A DNA stretch of 64,000 nt from Pseudo-nitzschia pungens (GCA_037355855.1 CM074769.1:2170001-2234000), one strand, 5' to 3'; shown: positions 1 to 9,960, counted from the stretch's first letter. A program made the numbers and translations. Notes: a model not told the origin generated them from the sequence alone.

Positions 1-317
1 CCACTGTCAGACGTCCCACTGTCGGACTGCCCACTGCCTGAATGCCCTGTGTCTGAATGCCCAGTGCCTGACTGCTCAGTGCTCATATCAACATCATCTA
101 GTGCACCAGTAGACACAGCAGAAGTGAAGGACATATCATCATCAGAAGGGAGTGAATCCCTAGCTGTACGGGGAGAGGGAGGGGGAGAGGGAGTAGCCTG
201 AAGAACGGAACCAGCAGGTGGTCGGCGGGAAGGGGTCCCCGTAAAGGCGCGTTTGTTTGAAGGAGTGTTAGCCAAGGTAGACCTTTTTCGCCTGGAAGCT
301 GGCGGGGGGGGAGGCAT
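1..317 (-). CDS. LINE ORF1 (gag-like), N-terminal fragment
   Basis: The start codon is at 315-317, in the same position as in the complete ORF1 at 30444, and the fragment runs off the left edge. The N-terminus is basic and Ser/Pro/Thr-rich, followed by the start of the serine-glycine repeat. By analogy with LINE ORF1 proteins it should be an RNA-binding, RNP-forming protein, but no RNA-binding domain is visible in this fragment. It is nearly identical to the two other N-termini in the window, which points to recent activity of the family. Confidence 0.85.
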   Translation of the reverse strand, partial: MPPPPPASRRKRSTLANTPSNKRAFTGTPSRRPPAGSVLQATPSPPPSPRTARDSLPSDDDMSFTSAVSTGALDDVDMSTEQSGTGHSDTGHSGSGQSDSGTSDS

Positions 318-1960
318 GGTGGAGCGAGGATCGTCTGAATAGGCGTGTTGGCTCGGGCGCTGGTAGGCTGTCAGTGTTAACCTGTATGGATATATACAGA
401 TGGGTGTTTCCTGGAAACAGGGTACAGCAGCAACAACAAGGGTAACCTTGGTCTGGACAAGGAAAAGGTCCCTGGGGATCCAAAAAATATACTGGAGCAC
501 ACCCACAAAAGTCACCGGGGACACTGGAAATTTTTGCTAAAAAACGAGCAAAATTTGTCTCACACTTGGAGCCCAAAAACTCTGCGCGGAAGAACTCTGC
601 AAAACGTGTAGGCTTGTACTCTGCAAATTGTGCTCTGCAAATCGTGTAGGCTTGTACTCGTAAGGTTACTGTACTCTGTAGAAACCAACCACCGACAACT
701 GGCTTGTATCAAAGACCTGGTATTAGGGACACTGCTTGCGTGAAAACAGGGGCTTTAGTAGGAACACTTAGGGACCGGGGGATATCAATGCCAGGGCACA
801 CTTAAAAGGCTCAGGAGGGAACTTGAAGTTCAAACTCGCAAGGACTTATAAGCGGAAACAGTATCCAGGGGCAATTGGCTTGAAAACAGGGACCTTGAGC
901 GAGACACTTAGGGACCAGGGAAGCAGTGGAAACAGTATCCGGGGGCAATTGGCCTGAAAACAAATACCTTGAGCGAGACACTGAGGGACCAGGGAAGCTG
1001 CTTGCTTGAAAACAGGGGCTTTAGTAGAAAGACCTAGGGACCAGGGGGAGGCTTGTGTCTTGAAAACAGTGTCGAACTTGAAGTTAAAGTTGGGGTGCTT
1101 AATAGCGAAAACACTTAGGGATCAGGGAACTCGCGAACACTTAGGGACCAGGGAAATTGTAGTCTTGAAAACAAGGGGCTGTAGTAGCTGTAGTCTTGGA
1201 AACAAGAGTGCAATAAGTAGGAGGTACTTAGGGATCGGTTGGTCTTGGCTTGAAAACAGGTGTAGTAGGGAAAGCCTTAAGCGAAAACACTTAGGGACTA
1301 GGGGGCTGGGCTAGGAAACAGGGGTACTCTTAAGTGATAAACACTTAAGGAGTGGTGGGCAATTGGCTTGAGAATAAAGGGGGAACTGGAAGATATGCTC
1401 GCGTGAACTTGCAAATACTTAAGGATCAGCGCGTAGGAACCTTCTAGAAGGGGGGGTTTGTATGTGTTCGACAACTTCAACTTGAAAAGACTTAGGGAAC
1501 TCAGCAAGGAACCTTGAAGAATGTAGAACTTTAAGTGGATATCACTTAAGGGGCTTGGAAGACTGTATAGCGTTAAATAATAAGGTAGCTTGAAAACAGA
1601 TCGAAAAACAAACCGAGCTCGGAGACAAACGGAGCGTGGAGACTAACCGGAGCAGAGCTGCTGTAGAATTAGTACTGCATTCGCTGTAGAAAATTATGTG
1701 TTGTTTTGCTTGTTGCTGTTGTTGCCGATCGACCGACCGACAGGAAACAAGCAACCAAAGCAACCAAAGGAAGCAGGGAGCAGCCAAGCAAACAGCAGAA
1801 TCAGATAGGGGAGGTCTCTGTTAATAGGTGTAGTGCTTGGTTTTGTTGTAGAAGCTTTAGAAGTGAGTGAGATATCAAAGGGGAAAGTTGTGTAGAAATC
1901 TACGTGTTTTAAGTACTGGAACATCGGAACGTCGGACAAAATCGCGCGTCGCAAAATTGT
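318..1960 (-). repeat. LINE 5' untranslated region with degenerate tandem monomers (copy A)
   Basis: There is no coding sequence here. The words CTTGAAAACAGG and CTTAGGGACCAGGG (plus-strand reading) recur many times in degenerate units. Long tandem 5' units of this sort act as internal promoters in other LINEs such as mouse L1; that role is inferred here. Near the ORF1 start, around 410-520, lies a short block shared in antisense with the gag-only LTR elements at 45171 and 59953. Homologous regions are 30445-32334 and 43374-45170. Confidence 0.8.
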
Positions 1961-1967
1961 AACCTAA

Positions 1968-2094
1968 CCCACGATCAACAAAAACAAACCCACGATCAAC
2001 AAAACACCAAAACACCAGAACCGACCCCGTCAAAAAAACCCACCAAATCCCACCCCACAAAAAAACACCAAAACAAACAGAACCGACCCCGCCT
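1968..2094 (+). repeat. Short direct repeats at the left end of the DIRS-like element
   Basis: A 16-bp word, CCCACGATCAACAAAA, occurs at 1968-1983 and 1989-2004. A longer unit containing CAGAACCGACCCCG then recurs with a period of about 62 bp (first near 2016, second near 2078). Their terminal position suggests a role as recombinase sites or template-switch repeats; this is inference. Confidence 0.55.
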
Positions 2095-2280
2095 AAAAAC
2101 ACATCTAATCCCACACCACCAAACAACCTTCTCAATAACCTTCTCACACCACAAAAAATACCCCATACAAACAAAAAAGACAACAACCAACCCGAATACA
2201 CCAAAACCCACAACAAACACCAAACTCTCACAATCCCAAAAACAGGACAACCAAAAAGACTTCCAAACAAACCTACCACC

Positions 2281-4401
2281 ATGACATCCACCGCCCAACT
2301 CGCCGCCGCTCGCCTCAAAACAAGCACCCACTCCCACTCCACCTTCTCCAACCTCCCAGGAACATCCTTCCTAGCCTCCGAGAAAAAAACCCAACGCCTA
2401 ACCCACATCGGATCTGAGACTATCGCAGCCTCCGTCCAAAACGAACCATCCATGCGCTGGATCATCATCACCAACAACCGCACCGCTATCATCCATAGCA
2501 TCACCCCGACCTTCAACAACGACCAAACCAAACTCATCGCCCTCCTTACCGACGACATCCACCAAGCAACCTACATCGAAATCCCCAACGACACCTTCAC
2601 CAAAGTCGCCGTTGGCCTCTCCAAAGGTAACACCCCAGGAACCAAAAACTTCACCTCCATCGAAACCCCCACCCCATCCGAATGCCACGACCGCAAAAAA
2701 CCCCAATCAACCCTCACCCTCGAACAACTCGACCTTGCCCCCGGCCACAACCCCCATGGCCCAACATTTGTCATCATCCCAACAGCCTTCCCACTCGCCC
2801 CAGGCGAAAGCTTCCCCGAAAACCTCTCCCTCACCGAAGAACTACCATCCCAAGAAACCACCATCGACCAACCAGCCCTAGCCTGGCTCCAAATCATCAA
2901 ACGCACCATCAACCAAAACCAAGCACCCTGCAACAACACCACCGACGGTACCTTGTTCCTCCCATCCAAATGGGAAAAACCCAAAGACTACGACGAACAA
3001 ATCGACCTCTACGCCCACCTACCTTGGACCAACATCCAAAACCCCTACAACAACACCCTATCAAACACCTTCGACACTAACTACACAATCCTCAACCCAC
3101 TCGACCCCATCCTACCACCACTCAAAACAACAATCGCCTTCTCCACCCTACGCCTCTTTGACCAATGGAACACCACCATCCCAAACCCCGAAACCAACGA
3201 CCTAAACGCCGCAACTACCAACATCCTCCAAACCTCCACCAAACTCCTCGAAACCTCAGTATCCGCAATCGCCAAAGTCACCACAAACTCCACAAAAGAC
3301 AACACCCAAACCGACCCCGAATATACCCTAAACCAAAAAACCGCATACCAAATCCTATTCGCCGGCGTAACCGTTGACGCCGACGGAAACAGAATCCTCC
3401 AACCTGCTACACTCACCGAAGAATTCACCGCACCCTTCGCACTTACAAAAAACGAACACCGCACCAACACCTACAGAACAAACTACACCCGCCACCACTC
3501 AAACTTCACTAGTGAACTCTCTTGGAAAAACAGAGCTGCCTTTGACTCCTACCTAATCACCTCAGGATACGTCCGATGCATCATAAACGGACAATGGTAC
3601 AACAACCTCAACTCCTTCCGCCGCGACGGAGGAGACAAACTCCTCAGCATATACAACTTCTGCCCCCCCACCTCTACCCAACACACCTGGAACGACTATG
3701 CCCAAAAAAGCGCCGCCTCCCAGCAAGACACAACCTTCGAACCAAACTCCCGCCACCACAAATCCAAAGTCACCTCACTCTACAAAGACGGAGACGTAAG
3801 TTCCCACGACGCCGTCATAACCACACTAACAAACTTCCTCTCCTTCATCGACTTTGCAGTAACTGAACCCAAAAACTGTACCCTACACACACTCCTCTAC
3901 GACCTCCTAAGTGCCCTATCCAGCCACCGAGGCAAAGATTGGTTCACAAACTCCATCGAAGAATCCAAATGGATCGGCCACTCTATTGTAACCGATATCG
4001 GCCAAATCATCTGCATCTTCGTCCAAAACCTCCTCGAAGACCATGCAGCAATCACAGCCACCATCAAAGAAGAACCCATCTCCGCAACTAACATCGATAC
4101 CGTTGCCTCCACCGCACAATCCATCATCGACTCAATCAAAACTGCCGCCTTCAAACAAAGCCCCCACTACATCAAACCCTACCCCCTCATCACCTGTTTC
4201 GTCTACGGAAACGCACTCACCCGCGAACCCTCCCCAAACTCCACCAAAACCAACCAAAACTCCAACGGATCAACTTCCCATTCCAACCAAAACTCCAAAC
4301 GCAAGAACAATAATAACAACAACAACAACAACACCAACCCAAACAAACAAACAAACAAAAACCGCCCAACGCTGTACCAACGAACAAGCCGAAGCACGTA
4401 A
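2281..4401 (+). CDS. Gag-like ORF of the DIRS-like element
   Basis: 706 codons, starting at an ATG in a strong CCACCATG context as the first ORF of the element. I recognise no domain. It is acidic to neutral, rich in Thr/Asn/Pro, and ends in a low-complexity Ser/Asn tract with a run of eight or more Asn codons. Its position ahead of RT and its Asn-rich tail suit a Gag-type structural protein. The natural protein probably continues in another frame: the segment after the Asn repeat (about 4366-4705) has a cysteine cluster typical of Gag C-termini. The break falls in a CAAA/CAA microsatellite, so slippage mutation, sequencing error or programmed shifting are all possible. Confidence 0.6.
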   Translation: MTSTAQLAAARLKTSTHSHSTFSNLPGTSFLASEKKTQRLTHIGSETIAASVQNEPSMRWIIITNNRTAIIHSITPTFNNDQTKLIALLTDDIHQATYIEIPNDTFTKVAVGLSKGNTPGTKNFTSIETPTPSECHDRKKPQSTLTLEQLDLAPGHNPHGPTFVIIPTAFPLAPGESFPENLSLTEELPSQETTIDQPALAWLQIIKRTINQNQAPCNNTTDGTLFLPSKWEKPKDYDEQIDLYAHLPWTNIQNPYNNTLSNTFDTNYTILNPLDPILPPLKTTIAFSTLRLFDQWNTTIPNPETNDLNAATTNILQTSTKLLETSVSAIAKVTTNSTKDNTQTDPEYTLNQKTAYQILFAGVTVDADGNRILQPATLTEEFTAPFALTKNEHRTNTYRTNYTRHHSNFTSELSWKNRAAFDSYLITSGYVRCIINGQWYNNLNSFRRDGGDKLLSIYNFCPPTSTQHTWNDYAQKSAASQQDTTFEPNSRHHKSKVTSLYKDGDVSSHDAVITTLTNFLSFIDFAVTEPKNCTLHTLLYDLLSALSSHRGKDWFTNSIEESKWIGHSIVTDIGQIICIFVQNLLEDHAAITATIKEEPISATNIDTVASTAQSIIDSIKTAAFKQSPHYIKPYPLITCFVYGNALTREPSPNSTKTNQNSNGSTSHSNQNSKRKNNNNNNNNNTNPNKQTNKNRPTLYQRTSRST

Positions 4402-4705
4402 AAAACATGGATGGATCATCACCCTCCGACCCGGCAAACTACCACCCCTAAACTTCACCAACCCCGACACCGGAAAAAATCCATGCAAAGGCAACATCAT
4501 CCTCGACCGCAACTGCGGATGGAAAGACTGCTCCGACTGCCCCAAAGACCACCCGATCCCCAACAAAACCACCAACAATAACTCCAAAACCTCCTGGGAT
4601 AACGCCAACCCAAACCTCCGCAAAGCAATCACCGATTGGATCACCGAACACAAAGACCAAATCGCCTTTGCCCCCGGAATCCACTTCAAAGCAACCAAAG
4701 GTTAG
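4366..4705 (+). CDS. Frame-shifted C-terminal continuation of the gag-like ORF
   Basis: An open frame overlapping the end of the 706-codon ORF, offset by one base. It encodes a basic segment with a cysteine cluster of the form C-x9-C-x4-C-x2-C, followed by Pro/Lys/Asp/His. This resembles a metal-binding nucleic-acid module of Gag proteins, though not a standard CCHC knuckle. It has no ATG of its own at the join, so it is read here as the tail of the preceding protein. Confidence is limited because the microsatellite join could not be verified. Confidence 0.5.
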
Positions 4706-5078
4706 TACAACCCCCTTATAACATACCACACCACTAACACCCTATAAATACCTACCCACTATCTAATCCATACCCCACCACCTCGTAGCCTCTTCCACAC
4801 CACAAACACTCATCGCCCTCCAAAAACTACTCCCCGCTACAACCTCTTCCTACCTCCCCCCTATCGCCCCACAAAAATCAAACACACTCCTCCCCCCCTC
4901 TATCGTACCACCACTACCTATAACCACTAACACTGACACTAACACCCCCACTAACCCCCCAAACCCCGAATTCTTCCCCAAACTCACAAAAACTAACCCA
5001 ATCCCCTTTCCCACAGACACTGACCCCAACAGCTCCAAACCACGCTCCCCCGCCACCCTCCAAACCACACCCCCAGCA
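4706..5078 (+). other. Spacer between gag-like and RT ORFs
   Basis: 373 bp of C-rich, G-poor DNA with short frames broken by stops. No gene or structured element recognised. RT is taken to start at the ATG at 5079, but an unidentified upstream frame could feed into it. Confidence 0.4.
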
Positions 5079-6500
5079 ATGCTATCCACAACCGAACTAG
5101 ACCTCTTTGGTTCAACCCTTGACCCACTCGTCCAAAACGAAATCTATAACAAAAATGGTAAGCCACACCCTAACATTTACTTTACCGGCGAAGTCCGCTT
5201 CCGCCACATCATTCCACACCTCTTCCCATACACAGAAACCCTCCTCGACCAATCCACCCTACACACCTTCCACATTGCCTGCCCCCTCTACACAAAATAC
5301 AAACGCGTCCACACCACCTACTCCCACTTAAACCCAAACCCCGTCCGAGGTTATGCACCCTACAAAACCTTCCGCACCGACAAAGACATCAACCCCGAAA
5401 CTATCCACCTCACCACAACAGCACTCCTCCACCACGGATGTAACGTTGAAAAACTCGTCCGCTGGCTAGGTGGCCCCCACACCTGTGCACACCGCAATGT
5501 CTCCCAAATCATGAAAACCCTCACACCCGGAGTTGACGCAGCAACACGCCAAGAACTAAAACGCATATTCAAATACGGTTCCCCCCGTCACTGTCAAGCC
5601 CACAACACCAAAGAAAACCTCCTCAAATACGTTCGCTACGGCAACCATTCCTCCGTCACCAACAACAAAGAGAAATTCCTCAAAGTCCTCAAAAAAGACT
5701 TCTTCCGCGGTAACGTCACCATCGTCGACCCCGACCTCCTCCCCTTCATCCCCCACCTCCACCTCACCCCTCAAGGACTCATGTACCTCGACGACAAATG
5801 GAAAAGCGATCGACCCGTATTCGACTCTAGCTTCCTCGTCGACGACTATGCACAGTGCAACAACACATGGACAACCAAAAAAACTGAACCAGAAGTCACC
5901 TTCGCATTCAGCCTCCTGCGCCTCCTCATCTTCATCTGGAACCTCCGCGCCACCTACCCCGACAAGCCCATCCTCCCCGGCGACAACGACATCACGAACG
6001 CCTTCCGCACTGTCAAATATAACCCAGCAGTAGTCTCCATGCATGGTTATACTGCCTGCGGACACCTTGTATTCGCCACCGGCCAATCCTTTGGTGACTG
6101 CACCTCCCCATCTAATTTCGAACCCATCGCCGCCGCTCACATGCAACAGGCCGAATGGCTTTGGACCCACAAACCGGAAGAGTGCCTTCGACGCGCAGAC
6201 AAATACATCAAATCCATGGTTATAAACACCGCCCCAGAAGACCCTCGCCCATTTGCACCAGCAAACCTTGACTCCTTCAACACAGGCGTCCTCAACCCCG
6301 ACGGCTCCCGCCAGCCACCTAAAGCCCCCATGATGGTTGACGACCACATATACGCCGACATCCCCGAATACTTCCCCCGCACTGTCGCTGCCAGTGTTGC
6401 CGCACTCGAAGACGTCTATGGCCCCCCCACCCTAACCAGGTTCAATACCTCTCCGACGAAAAACTTAACAACACCTACACCAAACAACGGCTCCTCCTAG
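5079..6500 (+). CDS. Reverse transcriptase, DIRS type (N-terminal and palm)
   Basis: 473 codons. RT motifs appear in order: a block around DNDITNAFR with the first catalytic Asp, a FGDCTSPSNFEP block typical of DIRS/Pao-like RTs, and the active-site box MMVDDHIYAD near residue 415 (VDD in place of YVDD). It copies the element's RNA into DNA. The frame ends prematurely after the box. In the next frame the RT continues (about 6430-6760), so a one-base break lies near a seven-C run at about 6422-6429. Neighbouring RNase H and recombinase ORFs confirm the family. Confidence 0.85.
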   Translation: MLSTTELDLFGSTLDPLVQNEIYNKNGKPHPNIYFTGEVRFRHIIPHLFPYTETLLDQSTLHTFHIACPLYTKYKRVHTTYSHLNPNPVRGYAPYKTFRTDKDINPETIHLTTTALLHHGCNVEKLVRWLGGPHTCAHRNVSQIMKTLTPGVDAATRQELKRIFKYGSPRHCQAHNTKENLLKYVRYGNHSSVTNNKEKFLKVLKKDFFRGNVTIVDPDLLPFIPHLHLTPQGLMYLDDKWKSDRPVFDSSFLVDDYAQCNNTWTTKKTEPEVTFAFSLLRLLIFIWNLRATYPDKPILPGDNDITNAFRTVKYNPAVVSMHGYTACGHLVFATGQSFGDCTSPSNFEPIAAAHMQQAEWLWTHKPEECLRRADKYIKSMVINTAPEDPRPFAPANLDSFNTGVLNPDGSRQPPKAPMMVDDHIYADIPEYFPRTVAASVAALEDVYGPPTLTRFNTSPTKNLTTPTPNNGSS

Positions 6501-6760
6501 GCCACTACATAGACACCCGCAATATGGTTGTATCCCTCTCCCCGCGCCGACGCGAAAAAATCATCAAGTACCTCTCAGTCGAAGGCTGGATCCTCCCCAA
6601 AAAACGAGCCACCATCACCGAGATCAGTACCGTCCTTGGACTCATCGGTTCCATATCCGAATACTTCCCCTGGGCCCGTGCACAACTCCTCCTCCTTGCC
6701 GACCTACTCGCTCGCCAGATTAACATCCGCTACCAAGTCCTACGACGCGACCCCAGCTCA
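6430..6760 (+). CDS. RT C-terminal (thumb/connection) segment in a shifted frame
   Basis: This segment has no start codon at its join and continues the RT protein in the next frame. It has a helical, basic composition (RRREKIIKYL, then a segment near LPKKRATITEISTVLGLIG) as expected for an RT thumb leading to RNase H. It ends in another frame change between about 6730 and 6765, after which the RNase H frame takes over. Two breaks this close together suggest a degenerate element more than programmed frameshifting. Confidence 0.6.
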
Positions 6761-7665
6761 TGCCTGAAAACCTCCACTTCCGCCTGCGCTACCTCCCCCA
6801 AAAATGGAAAGCCCAGGCCGTATGGCGCACCAATGCCCGCGTCACCATCAACGAGGCCATTCGCAAAGACATCCAAAACATATATAAATACCTCGTCTCT
6901 GACGAACCCTGGTGGTCCCCTATCGGCCACGTCGTCCCCCGCGTACCAGCATTCACCTCTTGGGGTGACGCCTCCAACCGCGCCCTCGGCGCACAGATCC
7001 CCGCACTGCGCACCTGGGTTATGCTCCCCTACACCGAGGACCTCTGCAAACGTGTCGACGCCGGTATCACCCACATAAACTGCCTGGAATTCATTGCCCT
7101 CCTCCTTGCCTTCATTATGGCTCTCGAGCGATACACCACAAACCCCTCCCTCTACCCCCCTACCCCACAAATGCTCTCATACGGCGACAACACCACCGCT
7201 AACGCATGGTGGCAAAAAATCAGCACCCACTCCGTAACCGGTCAAAACCTCCTCCGCCTCTACGCTGAATACCAGCGCCTCTCCCCCCTAAACTCTGTAG
7301 CTGAACATGTGGGCGGTGTGGACAACGTCGAAGCCGACGCCATTTCTCGTCCCCATGAACTCTTTACACCCCACCTCACCTCACCTTGGTCTGTCCCCTA
7401 TCCCACTCTTGTCCAACAGGTAGTCACTCATTACTCAGAGAAAGAATCCTGGGACATTTTCGTCCCCAGTCCAGAGCTGCATTCCACCCTTTTGCGAACT
7501 CTCTCGTCCGCCTCAGTGACGGGTCGTCCAAGCCTGCCAAAGAACAACGGACACTTTATTCCCGCCGCCTCCATTTTATCTACTACTGCCACCACATCCA
7601 CGTCTACGACGACCTTTTTCCTCGGGTACACCAGCACGTCAGCAGTGAGCAACTCTGCTACATAA
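6760..7665 (+). CDS. RNase H domain of the DIRS-like element
   Basis: The functional part covers about residues 60-210. Motifs match the DIRS-type RNase H: WGDASNRALGA (first Asp), NCLEFIALLLA (Glu), YGDNTTANAW (Asp) and EHVGGVDNVEADAISR (final Asp). It removes the RNA strand during reverse transcription. The ATG at 6760 is probably not a true start, since the frame belongs to the RT polyprotein. The tail beyond about 7400 overlaps the recombinase frame and may be non-coding after the real junction. Confidence 0.75.
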   Translation: MPENLHFRLRYLPQKWKAQAVWRTNARVTINEAIRKDIQNIYKYLVSDEPWWSPIGHVVPRVPAFTSWGDASNRALGAQIPALRTWVMLPYTEDLCKRVDAGITHINCLEFIALLLAFIMALERYTTNPSLYPPTPQMLSYGDNTTANAWWQKISTHSVTGQNLLRLYAEYQRLSPLNSVAEHVGGVDNVEADAISRPHELFTPHLTSPWSVPYPTLVQQVVTHYSEKESWDIFVPSPELHSTLLRTLSSASVTGRPSLPKNNGHFIPAASILSTTATTSTSTTTFFLGYTSTSAVSNSAT

Positions 7666-8648
7666 TCGCCGGCTACGCCGTCTTCCTCGCCTCTGGCCAC
7701 ACCATCAACGCCCGCTTGATTAAGGCAGCCACCGTCTGCGAATACCTCCGCGCCACAGCTGACCTCATCCGCATCTTTGACGCCGCCTCCTGCGACGCCA
7801 GAAAACTCCCCGGCGCCACAACTTTCCACCCCGACATCCAATGCGTCCTTACCGCAATGGAACGCTTCGAAAAGATCCCCAACAAAAAAGAAGCCTACAC
7901 CCTCGCAATGCACTTCACCCTCGCTAAAGCCTGCCAACCCCTCGGATGTGACGACCTCCGCGTGGCTGTTTACGAATGGTTTGGCGTCACCCTACAGGGC
8001 GGAAACCGCCGCGCTGAATGGTGCCAACCACGAGGTTCCACTACACTCGCCTCTTACCAACGAAACCCAAACAACGAATCCTACGCCTTCACCCTCGGCG
8101 ACATCACCTTCTACAGCTCTTCCCGTCAGGCCCTCCCCATGGACTACGCCTGTTCTAACTCTGCATCTGTCGAACGAGTCCGCATTACGTACCGTTGGCA
8201 AAAGAACGGCGACCATGGCCTTTCAAAGTTCTACTCCCGCAATCGCGCAAACCCCCATTGTGACACCGTCGCCCACCTGCTCAACATCTGTCGACGTTTC
8301 ATTCGTCTCCGAGGCCCTACTGTCACCAACACCCCCCTTGCGATTTATCCAGACTCAAAAGGACGCCCCCGGCACATCACCTCCGAACTCGCCACTCAAG
8401 TCATGCGGGAACTCGCGCGTGCCACCCACGGAATCACTTCAAAAACAGAACTTAGCCGTTGGACCTGTCACTCCCTCCGGATAGGCGCCTGCTGCCTCCT
8501 ATGGGCCGGCGGCAAGTCCCCTGAGTTTATTAAGCGAGCCCTCCGTTGGCGAAGTGACGCCTGGCAGGATTACGTGCGCGACCTCATTATCCACGAACAG
8601 GACCACAACGCCATCCTCTCCTCTCTCTGGGGCACCGCAAATCTTTAA
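7386..8648 (+). CDS. Tyrosine recombinase of the DIRS-like element
   Basis: An open frame of 420 codons overlapping the RNase H frame by 280 bp. The first codon is TTG and no early ATG exists, so expression probably depends on a frame change from RT/RNase H. The catalytic end carries HSLRIG (His and second Arg of the R-H-R-Y signature) at about residue 360 and a closing block RWRSDAWQDYVR with the candidate nucleophile Tyr. An upstream Arg in GGNRRAEW is a candidate first Arg. It should join the circular DNA intermediate to the genome without target duplication. Confidence 0.8.
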   Translation: MVCPLSHSCPTGSHSLLRERILGHFRPQSRAAFHPFANSLVRLSDGSSKPAKEQRTLYSRRLHFIYYCHHIHVYDDLFPRVHQHVSSEQLCYIIAGYAVFLASGHTINARLIKAATVCEYLRATADLIRIFDAASCDARKLPGATTFHPDIQCVLTAMERFEKIPNKKEAYTLAMHFTLAKACQPLGCDDLRVAVYEWFGVTLQGGNRRAEWCQPRGSTTLASYQRNPNNESYAFTLGDITFYSSSRQALPMDYACSNSASVERVRITYRWQKNGDHGLSKFYSRNRANPHCDTVAHLLNICRRFIRLRGPTVTNTPLAIYPDSKGRPRHITSELATQVMRELARATHGITSKTELSRWTCHSLRIGACCLLWAGGKSPEFIKRALRWRSDAWQDYVRDLIIHEQDHNAILSSLWGTANL

Positions 8649-8855
8649 TCGTTCCACGACTCCCGTCACCGGAAAACCTGAGTCCCCACGCTCGGGCACC
8701 ACGATATCCCCCCACGATTTCCATGCAAACCATTTCCATGCAAAACCATCTATCCCACTGCACTCCCCCCACTTCCAGTCTTCTGCTCTGCTCATAAATT
8801 CAGTTTGAACCTACTTCAAATCCGAAACCACTTTACCAACACCCACCTTTCCACC

Positions 8856-9857
8856 ATGGCGACCCCGATCGAAGAGCTCATCCACCTCATCCATGCCGTC
8901 GAGGCCCTCGCTCCTCACGCTATGCAGGATCTAACCCGAGGCATCCGCCTTGCTGCCGCCCAAGCCATCGCTGGCGCCCAGGCCCATTCGCAGGCCCGCA
9001 ATGGCGCCCCTGCGGCCATCCCTCGTGCCCCCTCGGACGAAACCAGCAACAACGGCCACAACAACGCCAACAACCAGGGACCCCCACGCGCGAACAACCA
9101 AGCCCGCAACATTGCCCAGGACCCTGACGACTACCACGGAGAGGAGTCGGACCTCTCAGACGACGAGGCCGGACACCTCCCCTACCACCCAACCCGATCG
9201 ACCCGGATTCTGAAACGTACCCAGGCCATTCCATACCTTGAGGCCCGCGGCATCCCGCACGACCGATGCAACGCCGTCGTGAACGCTCTGACCCTAGGTC
9301 AACCACACCTCCGTGCTAACACGACCACCTGCGCTGCGTTCCTACTCACCGCCCTAGGCCTCCCCGCACCGGATGACACCCTCACCGGTGCGCTCACTTC
9401 CGGCGGAACAGGCACCCTTACCAACCCGGGCCAGTTCCACTTCAACCTCCTCCGCCACCTGAGCGACCACGACAGCAAAGTATCCTCTGCGGTGTCCTCT
9501 CTCCCCCTCACCCGAACCATTGCAGGCACTTCGGAACACATCACCAATGTCCCCACACCCACCCCCACCAACATCCAACTCATCACCATCCAGTTCGAAC
9601 CGATCCCAACCGACGGCCTCCACCACCGTAAAAGTGGGTTCCTGCGTGCCGTCCTCCTCAACGGGCTCCTTTTCACCTTCAGCGAAAGCTGCTTCTTCTA
9701 CCACCTTGGTATCCAGGTCCAGCAATACGCTGACAACACCTCCCACCTGGAACAATACCTAAGGAACCTTTTCTTCCGCAAAAGCTCCCATGACCTTACC
9801 GGTGAGCGCCGCACCTTCTCCCACTGCGAAACCCGCTATTACTGGGTTCCCAACTAA
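8856..9857 (+). CDS. Unrecognised fourth ORF of the DIRS-like element
   Basis: 333 residues from an ATG in an optimal CCACCATGG context, 207 bp after the recombinase stop and on the same strand. No family recognised. The N-terminal third is Ala-rich, then Asn/Gly/Pro-rich with an acidic stretch (EESDLSDDEAG). The C-terminal two thirds look folded, with mixed hydrophobic segments and a final SHCETRYYWVPN. Codon use matches the rest of the element, so it seems to belong to it. It could be a second structural protein or an accessory factor. The methyltransferase sometimes found in DIRS elements is not evident. Confidence 0.6.
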   Translation: MATPIEELIHLIHAVEALAPHAMQDLTRGIRLAAAQAIAGAQAHSQARNGAPAAIPRAPSDETSNNGHNNANNQGPPRANNQARNIAQDPDDYHGEESDLSDDEAGHLPYHPTRSTRILKRTQAIPYLEARGIPHDRCNAVVNALTLGQPHLRANTTTCAAFLLTALGLPAPDDTLTGALTSGGTGTLTNPGQFHFNLLRHLSDHDSKVSSAVSSLPLTRTIAGTSEHITNVPTPTPTNIQLITIQFEPIPTDGLHHRKSGFLRAVLLNGLLFTFSESCFFYHLGIQVQQYADNTSHLEQYLRNLFFRKSSHDLTGERRTFSHCETRYYWVPN

Positions 9858-9960
9858 ATCCCTTCCCCCACTGAACCCGCTATTATCGGGTCCCCACCAA
9901 ATCCTTTAACCTCTATCCCACAACTTTAAAAAGTTTTTTTATTTTTTAATTTTTTTTTCC
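9831..9960 (+). repeat. Right-end repeats and A/T-rich tract of the DIRS-like element
   Basis: A unit beginning ACCCGCTATTA occurs at 9835 and again 40-44 bp later. The first copy encodes the C-terminus of the preceding ORF; the second is non-coding and can fold as ACCCG-loop-CGGGT. A small hairpin (AACTT/AAGTT) and a long T-rich run follow at 9923-9958, after which base composition changes. This looks like the element terminus or a poly(A)-signal region. Confidence 0.5.

Larger units (their letters stand above)
1..1960 (-). mobile_element. LINE copy A, 5' portion (continues past the window edge)
   Basis: Minus-strand 5' part of the same LINE family found complete at 21351-32334. It holds the first ~105 codons of ORF1 and the whole 5' untranslated region. 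Its 5' terminus at 1960 reads ACAATTTTGCGACG on the minus strand, as in the other copies (32334, 45170). Beyond 1960 the sequence switches abruptly to the C/A-rich DIRS-like element, so 1960 is a real insertion boundary. The 3' side lies outside the window, so the target-site duplication cannot be tested. Confidence 0.9.
1961..9960 (+). mobile_element. DIRS-like tyrosine-recombinase retrotransposon
   Basis: A plus-strand module of gag-like ORF, reverse transcriptase, RNase H, tyrosine recombinase and an extra ORF. There is no integrase, aspartic protease or LTR. The RT + RNase H + tyrosine recombinase set defines the DIRS/PAT/Ngaro order, which integrates by recombinase and leaves no target duplication. 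The coding strand is very rich in C and A and poor in G, unlike the flanking LINE. Short repeats lie at both ends (1968-2094 and 9831-9913), but I could not assemble them into a certain split-direct or inverted-repeat structure. The right boundary is approximate, placed after the A/T-rich run at 9925-9958. At least three frame breaks suggest either decay or recoding. Confidence 0.8.
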
